Shown one piece after another: positions 1 to 8,766 of a stretch of DNA of 64,000 nucleotides (its first letter is position 1; every line of letters starts with the position of its first letter). The stretch is from Candidatus Cryptobacteroides intestinavium (GTDB lineage Bacteria; Bacteroidota; Bacteroidia; Bacteroidales; UBA932): positions 24,324-88,323 of the forward strand of contig JADIMI010000014.1 of assembly GCA_017694845.1 (NCBI GenBank). The letters are read 5' to 3'. Below the pieces are notes generated by a model. The model saw nothing but the letters and a program-made list of their open reading frames with translations, was not told the origin of the DNA and searched no databases. Made by a program: the position numbers and the translations under genes.

Positions 1-654
1 ACTGCTTTCTCCGGCGGCATCAAACTGTACAAGGGCATTTTTCCCGTCATCAAGTATCTGTTCATAGATCCTGGCCGCCGGTTCTCTCTTGAACTTCCTG
101 TTTTCCGACCCTACAAGGTCATTGATCGGAACCCCCATGGCGTCAGGGAATTTTTCCGGATCGTACGGCTCTCCGTACAGGTTGACGAGCATATAATAGG
201 CAAATGCCCTTATCATATATGCTTCTGCCTTTACCTGGGCCTTTTCCTGGTCGGATCCTGACATCTTGTCTATGTCATAGAGGATCATATTAGCGACAAG
301 TATCTGATGGTAGTAGAATGCCCACGCCTGGTCGCTGTTCAGGGTTCCTGTTATCTGGTGCTCTGGAGAAGCCTGCCAGGTGTAGTATCCGAAACCTTCG
401 TTCCTGTTGTCCGAAGACAGGAATGCATCTTTTGCAAATTCCTCGCAGTCATCTGTCATAATGTCCAGATATGTGTTGACCGGTGTCTGGTTGGTGTTGT
501 AGTATATCTCACCGGCGATAAGTTCCAGATAGTCATTGGCACTGCTCGGCTTGATCTCGTCCTGGGATGTCTCTTCAAGGAATTTTGCACATGAAGAGAG
601 TACCAGCGCGGCGGATGCGGACAGTATCATTATGTCGAATATGTATTTTTTCAT
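1..654 (-). CDS. SusD/RagB-like outer-membrane lipoprotein, 3' end cut by window edge
   Basis: The minus-strand frame is open from the ATG at 654 to base 1, giving 218 residues; the rest lies outside the window. The N-terminus is a lipoprotein signal (basic start, hydrophobic run, LSSC with the lipidated Cys at residue 22), followed by the usual SusD opening FLEE. Later, a run like AEAYMIRAFAYYMLVNLYGEPY matches the TPR helix block of SusD proteins. SusD proteins lid the SusC transporter and bind glycan or other substrate on the cell surface. It starts 11 bp after the SusC gene, so the two are surely one transcript. No enzyme gene is visible next to the pair inside the window, so the substrate is unknown. 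Confidence 0.9.
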   Translation of the reverse strand, partial: MKKYIFDIMILSASAALVLSSCAKFLEETSQDEIKPSSANDYLELIAGEIYYNTNQTPVNTYLDIMTDDCEEFAKDAFLSSDNRNEGFGYYTWQASPEHQITGTLNSDQAWAFYYHQILVANMILYDIDKMSGSDQEKAQVKAEAYMIRAFAYYMLVNLYGEPYDPEKFPDAMGVPINDLVGSENRKFKREPAARIYEQILDDGKNALVQFDAAGESS

Positions 655-665
655 AACCGTGTCTT

Positions 666-3600
666 TTAGAAAGTGATGTCAAGTCCTAAAGAGAATGATG
701 CTACAGGAGGTGTTGTGATACCTATCTCTCCGAAACCGAGCTGTTCAGGATCCTGCCCGTTGAGGTCTTTGGAGCAGAAGAGAAGGAGGTTGTTGCCTTC
801 TATCCTCACGTTTGCCGCACCGATATGCAGGGCATCACAGACTTTCTGAGGTATTGCGTAGCGCAGATAGGCGGTGCGCAGACGAAGGAAGTCGCTGGAG
901 ACGACCCTGATGTCGCTCTGGTTGTACATCTGCCACATATTGTTTGCTATCTCGATCTCTCTGGAGCCGAGTATTCCTGTCGACATCGAAAGATCATCGG
1001 TCGAAAGTGCCGGAATCACAGCCCACGCCTCATCGCCCGGCTGACGCCATCTGTTCACGAATTCCCCGGACATATTCTGCTGAGGGTTCGGAAGTTCCTG
1101 TCCGGTGTTGCTGTACAGATTGTTCAGCCTGACTTTCGCCCCTACACTGTAGGAGAAGAACAGTCCGAGAGTGAAGTTCCTGTACGAGAAGGTCGTACTG
1201 AAACCTCCCTGTATATCCGGGATACGGTTTCCGGAATATGAGAATACCTTGGCGTACATATCCTGTTTCGTCGCCCCTTCGGTCTCCTCTATGTCCTTGA
1301 AGGTCGGCAGACCCTCCGCATCGAGCCCGGCGAACTTGTAGGAGAAGAACGAGTTGATAGGATATCCCTGGAGGACGGCTGAACCGTCGACATACTGGGC
1401 GTATGTGTATTCATCCTCCATCCCTCCCTGTGTGACAAGGTTGATGTTCCTTGCCGTATTGAAGGAAAGCGACCATGAGAAGTCCTTTGTCTTCACGGGT
1501 ACGGCATTGATGATGAGTTCGTATCCACGGTTCATTATGTCTCCTACATTCAGGCTCATAGATGATGTCCCCGTCGTCTGGGCCACCTCTACCGAGACTA
1601 TCTGGTCATTGCCTTTCTTGTAGTAATATTCGAGGGCGCCGGAAAGCCTGTTGTTGAAAAGGGAGAAATCCAGACCTATGTTGTATGAGGTGGTCTTTTC
1701 CCATTTCAGGAAAGGATTCGGCAGTTTGGACAGGGTGGAGATATAGTCTCCTGAAATCTCGTCGATCGAACCCAGCTGGATGATCATACTCGGAGTCTGG
1801 TCATCTGAGACGTTGCCCTGGATCCCGTATGATCCCCTGATGGATAATTCGTTGAGCCACATTACGTTTTCCAGGAAAGGCTCGTTCATTATGTTCCATC
1901 TGGCAGATACCGACCATATAGGGAGGAATCTTGTGCTGCGGTCCTGACCGAACTTGTTTGACCCGTCGGCCCTGATGTTCCCGTTAATTATGTAGCGCGA
2001 TTTGTATGCATAGGAAAGTACCCCGTACCAGGACAGGTAGTTGGACAGCCTGTTGGTGACCACATCCGGGGTGTTCATCACCATCTCGTTGTAGAGAGGC
2101 CACTGGATAGGGTCGATCTCGACGAATGATTCCCCTCTGTCAGGAAGATATCCCCACTGAGTGGTGGAGATGCCATCATATTTCGTAGACCTTGCCTCGA
2201 AACCTGCCGACCCGGAAATATGATGCCCCTTGATGTATTTGCTGTAGTCAAGCTGGAGCCTTGTGGTGTAGCCGAAGTTCCTTGTCTCCGAACTCTTGAG
2301 CTCTCCGCCGTACGGCAGACTGCAGAACTGGTCTCTCCAGGTGTCGGCATCAGGGAATGGCACTCCGTAGTTCAGCCCTCTGAGCTGTGCGGCTGCGTAT
2401 GTGCGGTCATTGTACCATTCCTTGTCGGATGTATTGGACATGTTCATGGCGAATGTCCCGGTAGCCCGCAGCCCGTCCCAGATCGCCCATTCAAGGTTGG
2501 CGTTGAAATACAGCGAATTGCTCTTCACTGTCCTCCCTGAATTGTCGATCTCGTTGAGTATGTTGAACATAAGGGGCTGTGCGTTGAACCCTTGTTCGGC
2601 ATTGTAGTACGAGTAGCTTCCGTCCTCGTTGAATGCCGGTATGGCCCTGGAAGTGTTGTATGCGTAACTGTATGGGGAAATGCTTGAATGCTGGTAGTCC
2701 TTGTTGGTGATATTGCCACGCAGCTGTACCGTCCCTGTAAGCCTTGATGCCAGAGTGGCCTGTACCTTGGCCATAATGTTGTACTGCTCCAGGCCTGTCC
2801 CCCTGACGTTTGCATTCTCGTCCGTATAGGCTCCGGATATATAGTAGTTGACTTTCTCATCTGCTCCCGAGATGGACAGGTTGTGCTTGTGGGACACTGA
2901 ATTGTGGTAAAGCAGATCGAACCAGTCGGTGTTCATCATCTCCAGCTCCTGCACTCCTGAAAGGAACTGGTCATAACTGATCTTTCTGTCATACAGGTCG
3001 TAGAGCAGCCCCTCGTAACCTACTGCGGCAGGTTCGAAACTGTAGACGAGCCCTTTAGCTGCAATTTCCTTGGAGACATCTATGCGTTCCCTGGAGTCCA
3101 TCAGGTTCAGCTTGTTGTAGCTTGGACGCTCTGTGACAGTGACAGTTCCGGAATAGTTGACACGCGGTGCGCCCATCTTTCCTCTCTTGGTTGTCACGAC
3201 GATGACGCCGTTTGCCGCCCGTACACCGTATATGGCCGTGGCGGATGCGTCTTTCAGGACGTCTATTTTCTCTATATCCATAGGGTTGAGTCCTGATATT
3301 GCGTTTCCTATGAGGTTGACGTTATCCAGATTGTTCAGCATCTCGGTGGATACGGATACGGGATCATCGAGGATCACTCCATCGACGACCCATAGAGGCT
3401 CCCTGTTCCCGGATATTGTGGATGTTCCTCTGATCCTCACTTTGGTGGCAGCTCCAGGCGTGGATGAGGAGCCCATGACCGAAAGCCCGGGGATCTTGCC
3501 CTGAAGCATATTGTCCAGAGTCGTTGCATTGGCCTGGAGGACATCTTCTCCTGATATGGAGGCCACGGACGATGTGGACATCCTCCTGTCGATTCTCTGG

Positions 3601-3986
3601 TATCCTGTATTGATGATAGCTCCGACAAGAGCTGCCAGTTCATCTTCCATCTCTACCTCAAAATGTTCCCTGGTGCATCTGATCTCCTTTGTTATTTTAC
3701 CGATGCATGAAAAGACGAGGACAGGAGTCTGCCCCCCCTGGACGAATTTTACGGACAGCCTGAAATTGCCGTTCTCATCTGTCATTGTCCCGGTTGTGGT
3801 CCCTTTGACCATAACGGCTATCCCCGGTGCCGCTTCACCGTTTTCATCCGTGACGTGTCCTGTGACAGTCTTGATCGTTCCCTGCCGGTCTTGTGCCGGG
3901 ATGTTGAAGGGAGCTGCAGTGAGAGCTGCTAAAAAGACGGAGATAAGGATCACTGTCCGTCCGAGATTTTTTAGACTGGTGCTCAT
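666..3986 (-). CDS. SusC/RagA-family TonB-dependent transporter
   Basis: This is a 1106-residue outer-membrane importer that pairs with the SusD gene downstream. A signal peptide ends near residue 31. A carboxypeptidase-D regulatory-like domain follows (about 40-115, VTGHVTDENGEAAPGIAV then GTMTDENGNFRL). A TonB-box-like stretch (VGAIINTGYQRIDRR) and the plug domain come next, with the family signatures LQGKIPGLSV, VRIRGTSTI, PLWVVDGV and KDASATAIYGVRAANGVI. The 22-strand barrel ends in a C-terminal Phe. There is no STN domain, so signalling to an anti-sigma factor is not expected. It is the first gene of the minus operon, and a TAnnTTTG element lies about 60 bp upstream. The substrate cannot be deduced. 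Confidence 0.95.
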   Translation of the reverse strand: MSTSLKNLGRTVILISVFLAALTAAPFNIPAQDRQGTIKTVTGHVTDENGEAAPGIAVMVKGTTTGTMTDENGNFRLSVKFVQGGQTPVLVFSCIGKITKEIRCTREHFEVEMEDELAALVGAIINTGYQRIDRRMSTSSVASISGEDVLQANATTLDNMLQGKIPGLSVMGSSSTPGAATKVRIRGTSTISGNREPLWVVDGVILDDPVSVSTEMLNNLDNVNLIGNAISGLNPMDIEKIDVLKDASATAIYGVRAANGVIVVTTKRGKMGAPRVNYSGTVTVTERPSYNKLNLMDSRERIDVSKEIAAKGLVYSFEPAAVGYEGLLYDLYDRKISYDQFLSGVQELEMMNTDWFDLLYHNSVSHKHNLSISGADEKVNYYISGAYTDENANVRGTGLEQYNIMAKVQATLASRLTGTVQLRGNITNKDYQHSSISPYSYAYNTSRAIPAFNEDGSYSYYNAEQGFNAQPLMFNILNEIDNSGRTVKSNSLYFNANLEWAIWDGLRATGTFAMNMSNTSDKEWYNDRTYAAAQLRGLNYGVPFPDADTWRDQFCSLPYGGELKSSETRNFGYTTRLQLDYSKYIKGHHISGSAGFEARSTKYDGISTTQWGYLPDRGESFVEIDPIQWPLYNEMVMNTPDVVTNRLSNYLSWYGVLSYAYKSRYIINGNIRADGSNKFGQDRSTRFLPIWSVSARWNIMNEPFLENVMWLNELSIRGSYGIQGNVSDDQTPSMIIQLGSIDEISGDYISTLSKLPNPFLKWEKTTSYNIGLDFSLFNNRLSGALEYYYKKGNDQIVSVEVAQTTGTSSMSLNVGDIMNRGYELIINAVPVKTKDFSWSLSFNTARNINLVTQGGMEDEYTYAQYVDGSAVLQGYPINSFFSYKFAGLDAEGLPTFKDIEETEGATKQDMYAKVFSYSGNRIPDIQGGFSTTFSYRNFTLGLFFSYSVGAKVRLNNLYSNTGQELPNPQQNMSGEFVNRWRQPGDEAWAVIPALSTDDLSMSTGILGSREIEIANNMWQMYNQSDIRVVSSDFLRLRTAYLRYAIPQKVCDALHIGAANVRIEGNNLLLFCSKDLNGQDPEQLGFGEIGITTPPVASFSLGLDITF

Positions 3987-4043
3987 ACTTGATTGATTTA
4001 GATTAATAATATGGAAAATGGATTCGTTTTACACACACAATCG

Positions 4044-4051
4044 CAAATATA
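4044..4051 (-). promoter_or_regulatory. -7 promoter element for the SusCD operon
   Basis: On the minus strand this reads TATATTTG, matching the Bacteroidota consensus TAnnTTTG, about 58 bp upstream of the SusC start codon. I see no good -33 TTTG at the expected spacing, so strength or activator dependence is open. Confidence 0.5.
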
Positions 4052-4092
4052 AAGAAAATAATCCCACATTTTCTTTTCTGTCATAAAAAGAT

Positions 4093-4100
4093 TACATTTG
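4093..4100 (+). promoter_or_regulatory. -7 promoter element for the aquaporin gene
   Basis: TACATTTG fits TAnnTTTG and lies 23 bp before the aquaporin ATG. No convincing -33 element is present. It is divergent from the SusCD promoter about 45 bp away. Confidence 0.5.
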
Positions 4101-4123
4101 TCTACATCAAAAATCAGTTTGCT

Positions 4124-4801
4124 ATGAAGAGATATTTGGCAGAAATGACAGGCACTATGGTGCTCGTGCTTATCGGGTGCGGAAGTGCGATCTTCAACGG
4201 CGGATGCGGTACACCTGCCCAGGTACTTATGGTGGCAATGGCCTTCGGCCTCGCAGTCGTGGCGATGGCATATACGATCGGAGGGATTTCCGGATGCCAT
4301 ATCAATCCGGCCATCACGCTCGGTGTTATGCTCTCCGGCAGGATGAAGACGAAGGATGGCCTGATGTATATGCTTTTCCAGGTAGCGGGTGCCGTCATAG
4401 GGTCAGCGATACTCTATCTGCTCACCTCATACATAGATATCGACTATGCGACAAGGACAGGGGCCAATGTGTGCCAGCCTGGAGTCGGGATCGCCGGAGG
4501 ATTCATCGCCGAGCTGGTCTTCACTTTCATCTTTGTCCTGGTCGTGCTGGGGACGACAGACGCGTCTAAAGGGGCAGGGAACTTCGCCGGGCTGGCGATA
4601 GGACTCTCTCTGGTTATGATCCACATTGTCTGCATTCCGATCACAGGAACATCTGTCAATCCGGCGAGAAGTATAGGGCCGGCAATCTTCGAAGGCGGAG
4701 CCGCACTGTCCCAGCTGTGGATATTCGTTGTCGCCCCTCTTGTCGGAGCCGCGCTCAGTGCATTTGTATGGAAGGCCATCGCGGCTCAGAGACAGAAATG
4801 A
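4124..4801 (+). CDS. aqpZ: AqpZ-type aquaporin (MIP family water channel)
   Basis: This 225-residue, six-helix major intrinsic protein has both half-helix NPA boxes: HINPA at residues 59-63 and SVNPAR at 177-182. The positions that form the aromatic/arginine filter in E. coli AqpZ are Phe41, His167, Thr176 and Arg182. That set is typical of water-selective channels rather than glycerol facilitators. The length is normal for AqpZ. It is a single gene with its own promoter element. It converges with the TauE/SafE gene, whose stop codon is only 3 bp away, and no terminator hairpin is visible between them. Confidence 0.95.
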   Translation: MKRYLAEMTGTMVLVLIGCGSAIFNGGCGTPAQVLMVAMAFGLAVVAMAYTIGGISGCHINPAITLGVMLSGRMKTKDGLMYMLFQVAGAVIGSAILYLLTSYIDIDYATRTGANVCQPGVGIAGGFIAELVFTFIFVLVVLGTTDASKGAGNFAGLAIGLSLVMIHIVCIPITGTSVNPARSIGPAIFEGGAALSQLWIFVVAPLVGAALSAFVWKAIAAQRQK

Positions 4802-4804
4802 TGC

Positions 4805-5521
4805 TCAGACCGTGAGGAACAGCCAGATCGAACAGACTATCATTACCGCCGCCACAATGCGGCGGTATATTTTTCTCCTTATGTCCCGGATGAATTTCAT
4901 CGCGATGAAGTTTCCGATGACCATGGCCACCCCGAGATACAGTCCATCGAGGATGACCATCTTCCCAATAAGTCCGAACTCCCCGTACATTATCATCTGG
5001 ATGATATGCATGACCACCGCAGATGCAGCCTCGCTTGCGATATAGGCGACAGGGGAGAGACCGAGGGTGAGGAATACCGCGCTGCTTATCGGACCGGAAA
5101 GGCAGAGCAGCCCGTTGATGATCCCGGACACTCCTCCGCCGGCGAGCATTGTCCAGCGTGACCTCGGCAGCCTGAATCTTTCGGACAGGTCAAGTATGGC
5201 GAATATGGTCAGCAGAATGCACAGGATACGTGTCATCATCTCCTTGGGGACAACGACAAATCCGTAGGCCCCGACGACTGTCAGAGGAGCGGCAAGGATA
5301 AGGAAGAAGCCGACCTTTCGCCACCGTATAGACCGGAATCCTGCGCCCATCCTGAATATATTGCTGAGCAGCTGGGCCACAGTGGCCATCGGGACGGCCA
5401 CTTCGATACCGTAGAACGAGGTTATGGCCGGCAGCAGTATCATACTGCCTCCGAACCCCACGGTCCCTGAAAGCAGTCCGGCCGCCAGTCCTGCGACAAT
5501 CAGAATGACAGTCTCCAGCAT
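4805..5521 (-). CDS. TauE/SafE family membrane permease
   Basis: This 238-residue polytopic membrane protein has about seven or eight hydrophobic segments. The two family-defining glycine-rich repeats are present: LLSGTVGFGGSMILLPAI (residues about 16-33) and a second near 125-145 (GGGVSGIINGLLCLSGP). The family (PF01925, formerly DUF81) moves organic or inorganic sulfur anions such as sulfite, sulfoacetate or sulfolactate in characterised members, but most members have no known substrate. It sits downstream of the DUF4923 gene on the same strand with a 49-bp gap. The link to sulfur released by the nearby sulfatase is only a thought. Confidence 0.85.
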   Translation of the reverse strand: MLETVILIVAGLAAGLLSGTVGFGGSMILLPAITSFYGIEVAVPMATVAQLLSNIFRMGAGFRSIRWRKVGFFLILAAPLTVVGAYGFVVVPKEMMTRILCILLTIFAILDLSERFRLPRSRWTMLAGGGVSGIINGLLCLSGPISSAVFLTLGLSPVAYIASEAASAVVMHIIQMIMYGEFGLIGKMVILDGLYLGVAMVIGNFIAMKFIRDIRRKIYRRIVAAVMIVCSIWLFLTV

Positions 5522-5570
5522 TGCTGTTGCGGTATTGCGCTGTTATGCTATTGTATGTTTATTGTATGGC

Positions 5571-6200
5571 CTATTGTGCGGACCTGCGGCCGAGCTCGAA
5601 TCCTATCTTCATCCCATCATACTGGCTGACAAGGGAACTCAGCACGCTTAACTTCGAATCCCCGGCCGATGAGGATATCTTTCCTATGAACTCAAGCAGC
5701 TTGTCTGCATTGAAGAGCAGCTCCATATTTGTCGGTGTGACGCTTACCGTCGTCTTCAGCGATATACCCTTGAGTCTCTCGGTCTTCCCGTAGTCGAGCT
5801 CGATTGTATCCTCTTCAGGAGAGAATGTGTATCTGCCGGGGAACTTCATTTTGTTGAAGGTCGTGGTGAAAGTGCTGTCGGCATCGAAAGTATATCCGAA
5901 CGCCCCTTCTTTAAGTCCGATTACCTGCAGGTATTCATCCAGCTTCTCTTCCACCTGGGCGGATGCCACTTCGGATGCGGCATTCATAAGTATGTTGTCG
6001 CCGGTGAATTTCACGGCTGTCCCCTTGTATTCCCAGTCTCCCGTGATGTTTTCAGGGATGATGTCCAGCTGGTCTACCACAGTGTTGACTATGCCCTCGA
6101 TGCTTTTCTTGTTCAGCAGGTCTTTTAGAGACTGCCCGTATGCAGATGGGCAGATGGCAGCGAGGAATGCGGCTGCAATGAAGATACAGAGTCTTTTCAT
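5571..6200 (-). CDS. DUF4923 family exported protein
   Basis: A 209-residue protein with a cleavable signal peptide (MKRLCIFIAAAFLAAICPSAYG). The body resembles the Bacteroidota family DUF4923: an amphipathic SLKDLLNKKSIEGIVNTV stretch, the motif GDWEYKGTAVKFTGDN around residues 55-70, and a lipocalin-like run of short beta strands. Family function is unknown; small periplasmic or outer-membrane-associated proteins of this kind are common in Bacteroidales. It probably forms a two-gene unit with the TauE/SafE gene downstream. I see no clear TAnnTTTG upstream; the nearest candidate, TTATTTTG near 6278-6285, misses the invariant A. Confidence 0.75.
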   Translation of the reverse strand: MKRLCIFIAAAFLAAICPSAYGQSLKDLLNKKSIEGIVNTVVDQLDIIPENITGDWEYKGTAVKFTGDNILMNAASEVASAQVEEKLDEYLQVIGLKEGAFGYTFDADSTFTTTFNKMKFPGRYTFSPEEDTIELDYGKTERLKGISLKTTVSVTPTNMELLFNADKLLEFIGKISSSAGDSKLSVLSSLVSQYDGMKIGFELGRRSAQ

Positions 6201-6352
6201 ATCTGTTGATTTTTAGTTTACCGTTTATGGCAGCGATGTCTTCCGCACACCGGCGGACATATCTGTCCATTCAAAGCGGAAAGTTACAAAATAATCTCGT
6301 CATCTGTATCAGGAAGCGAGGACCGCGAGCACATTATGTCTGAAAACAGAGT

Positions 6353-6388
6353 AAAGGGAGCCGCCCGCATAATCGGGCAGCTCCCTTT
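6353..6388 (-). terminator. Rho-independent terminator closing the minus-strand GAG operon
   Basis: A near-perfect hairpin: AAAGGGAGC pairs with GCTCCCTTT and GCCCG with CGGGC, separated by one mismatch, with a 6-nt loop. On the minus strand the stem ends in TTT followed by ACTC. It lies 70 bp past the stop of the DUF4988/DUF4957 gene, so it is a natural end for the transcript that begins at GH88. Confidence 0.75.
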
Positions 6389-6458
6389 GTCAGAATGGCA
6401 TCCGGTGTATCACATAAGTCCTATGCGGTGTTCCGGCTGCCGGCTGTCAGTCTCCGGA

Positions 6459-8735
6459 TCAGTCTCGCTGGGCTCCGTAGCTGCTGTATTCAGGGCCAGG
6501 GATGAATGTCTCTGTCCCGATATTGAATTCACCTCCGGCAAACGGATCCGTCTCGAGGTTGATGAATTCCTCTGCTCCTTCGAATCCTATGCCGTCGTAG
6601 AATATTTGCGTCTTGGCATTCGTGTATTCAATATTGTCCGTGCAGCTGGTTCCTGTAGGGTAAGCGGTGCATCTGAACAGACCGAGGTCCTTGATAGTTG
6701 TATTGTCGTTCCAGAACAGGTTCTTTGTCACCGATACAGTCCCGACAGTGTTCGCATAGATTGCAAAGGTAGTGTTGGTATCAAGGTTGATGAATGAGTT
6801 GTTTTCAAGAATAACATTCCCGATGGTCGCATTGTTGCCGTTGAATAGTTTGAAATTCTGTTCAGAAGAAGAGCAGTAGAATATATTGTTCTTGAAAGTG
6901 ATGCTGTTGTATGTAGCGGTGCTGCTTGATGCGGACAGTACAAATTTGTTGCTGCTCTTTCCTGCTGCGGCAAATTCATATACGCAGTCCTCCATAACGA
7001 ATTCATTGAAGCTTCTGTTGTTCGGACTTATAAATGACATCGGCTGCCCGGTTACAGTAATTATATGGCATCCGATATATGCGCAGTATCCGAAAGCAGT
7101 GTTGCCGTTCTGTGCAACGAGATAGGAGTTCGCCCCGCTGCTGTTCTTGGTCTCAGTCCCATCAATGTCAAGATTGTAGCACATGAAGATGCCGTTCCCG
7201 ACTGTCTGGTCATTGAGGGTGATCTGTCTGGTCACTTTCAACGGGCTCTGGCCATCCGTACTGTTTCCTATGAAGATCAGTTTTGCTGCTGCTGAAGCAT
7301 TGCTGTATACTGCATTCGCATCCTGATCGATGAAGTATATTGCATACCCGCTGGTTTCGTCTGCCGTAATCTTTGATATTTCCGGATTTGCTGAAGTGAT
7401 ATGTACGGCCTCTCCGTATGTCTCCTTGTTGTAGGTCCTGCCGGCGATGGTGATGTCGAGACCTGCCTCGTACATCGCATAGTAGGTGTCATACGATGGC
7501 ATTGCCGTTGTAGCCTTTGCACTGGCGATGGCTCCGTATGTCACTTCCTCTCCCTTCGTATTGATCGGAAGCACATATATGGCGTATTCTGTGTTTCCTG
7601 CAAGTGCTGTCCCGTCTGCAGTGGCGGTGAGGTTCAGGGTCTGGGTGCCTGTCTGCTCTGTCGCATCGGCAAAGTCGGCATCTGTCGCCGGAGCTGCTGC
7701 ATCCGCCTTGAGAAGCATATATTTCCACGAAGTCGCATCAGCGTTAGGTGTCACTATGAATGACAGGGATGAGGCTGTGGTCGCATCGCTTACAGGCTGT
7801 ATGCTTGCATCAGGATTTGCAGGAACAGGTTCAGCTGAAAGCCCGACTTTCATCTTGGTGATGGCGGAATAGCCTTTGCTGCTGACAGCGAGGATGCTTA
7901 CATCCGTGCGGGTGTCCGCGCTTATCTTCGTCTCCGCTTCAGGGGCGGTCACTGTCAGCTGTGCTGTTGGCTCTGTCCCTTCGAGGATTGCAGTCCAGCC
8001 TGCAGGGGCTGATACGATGGCCTCCGCTACGCCCTTGATGTCCACATTGTAATGTTTCGTGGCTCCGTATTCAAACATTTCAGGAGTATTGTAGTCAACT
8101 CCGGCAATGACACAGCTGAAGTCAGGTACTACTGTTACATCCAGTTCCTGGCCATCGGCAAGGGTTATGTGGAGAATACCATCAGCGTAGGTGAGATCCT
8201 GGAAGAAGTCCGAGCCTTCCCCGACAGCAGTCACGGTATTGCCTTCGGTATCCTTGACATCTTCAAAGACCTTTCCTCCATCATAGCTGATCTGCCATTG
8301 GCCCTCGGCCCCTACCTGGAACTTCGGGGTCATTCCGGCTGCCGCTACAGGCTGCCCTCCGACTGTGATCCTTTCATAATTGGCTCCGTTGTCGTAGCTG
8401 ACGATCCAGTATCCATCCTCATCGATGGACATCAGAGGTGTGTTGCCGATCGAGCCCTGCCTGAGGGTGTATGTCTCTCCATCTACAGTGGTGATCACAT
8501 AGCCGTCCCCTTCCTCTGTCGGCTTGATACCGTTTATGATCCCTGAATTTGCTATCTGAGTCAGTGCAGTGACATTGTTGTTGAGTGTCGGCAGCTGTGT
8601 CTCGAGTGCCTGTATCCTGCTTTCAAGCGAATCGAGTCTATCATTGACCTCATCGAGATTGGTACAGGACAATATTGCAGCTCCGCTGATGGCGAGAGCG
8701 GCAATTTTCAATGTTCTGATAAATTCTGATTTCAT
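6459..8735 (-). CDS. DUF4988 / DUF4957-DUF5123 surface lipoprotein with predicted beta-helix
   Basis: 758 residues. A lipoprotein signal ends at LSC (Cys24). A short coiled coil (VNDRLDSLESRIQALETQL) then leads into tandem GYW-type beta modules (DEDGYWIVSYDNG, GAEGQWQISYDGG), as in DUF4988. An Ig/fibronectin-like section follows (about 290-400). The last 350 residues have the Asn/Ser-rich repetitive pattern of a right-handed beta-helix (FKNNIFYCSSS, ILENNSFINLD, VTKNLFWND), typical of DUF4957/DUF5123. It is the last gene of the operon, 31 bp after the PL29-like lyase, and shares that protein's N-terminal layout. A role in surface glycan binding or cleavage is likely, but no catalytic residue is recognisable. 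Confidence 0.75.
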   Translation of the reverse strand: MKSEFIRTLKIAALAISGAAILSCTNLDEVNDRLDSLESRIQALETQLPTLNNNVTALTQIANSGIINGIKPTEEGDGYVITTVDGETYTLRQGSIGNTPLMSIDEDGYWIVSYDNGANYERITVGGQPVAAAGMTPKFQVGAEGQWQISYDGGKVFEDVKDTEGNTVTAVGEGSDFFQDLTYADGILHITLADGQELDVTVVPDFSCVIAGVDYNTPEMFEYGATKHYNVDIKGVAEAIVSAPAGWTAILEGTEPTAQLTVTAPEAETKISADTRTDVSILAVSSKGYSAITKMKVGLSAEPVPANPDASIQPVSDATTASSLSFIVTPNADATSWKYMLLKADAAAPATDADFADATEQTGTQTLNLTATADGTALAGNTEYAIYVLPINTKGEEVTYGAIASAKATTAMPSYDTYYAMYEAGLDITIAGRTYNKETYGEAVHITSANPEISKITADETSGYAIYFIDQDANAVYSNASAAAKLIFIGNSTDGQSPLKVTRQITLNDQTVGNGIFMCYNLDIDGTETKNSSGANSYLVAQNGNTAFGYCAYIGCHIITVTGQPMSFISPNNRSFNEFVMEDCVYEFAAAGKSSNKFVLSASSSTATYNSITFKNNIFYCSSSEQNFKLFNGNNATIGNVILENNSFINLDTNTTFAIYANTVGTVSVTKNLFWNDNTTIKDLGLFRCTAYPTGTSCTDNIEYTNAKTQIFYDGIGFEGAEEFINLETDPFAGGEFNIGTETFIPGPEYSSYGAQRD

Positions 8736-8766
8736 TTGATTATGGTTTTGATTGTGTAAATCTGTT

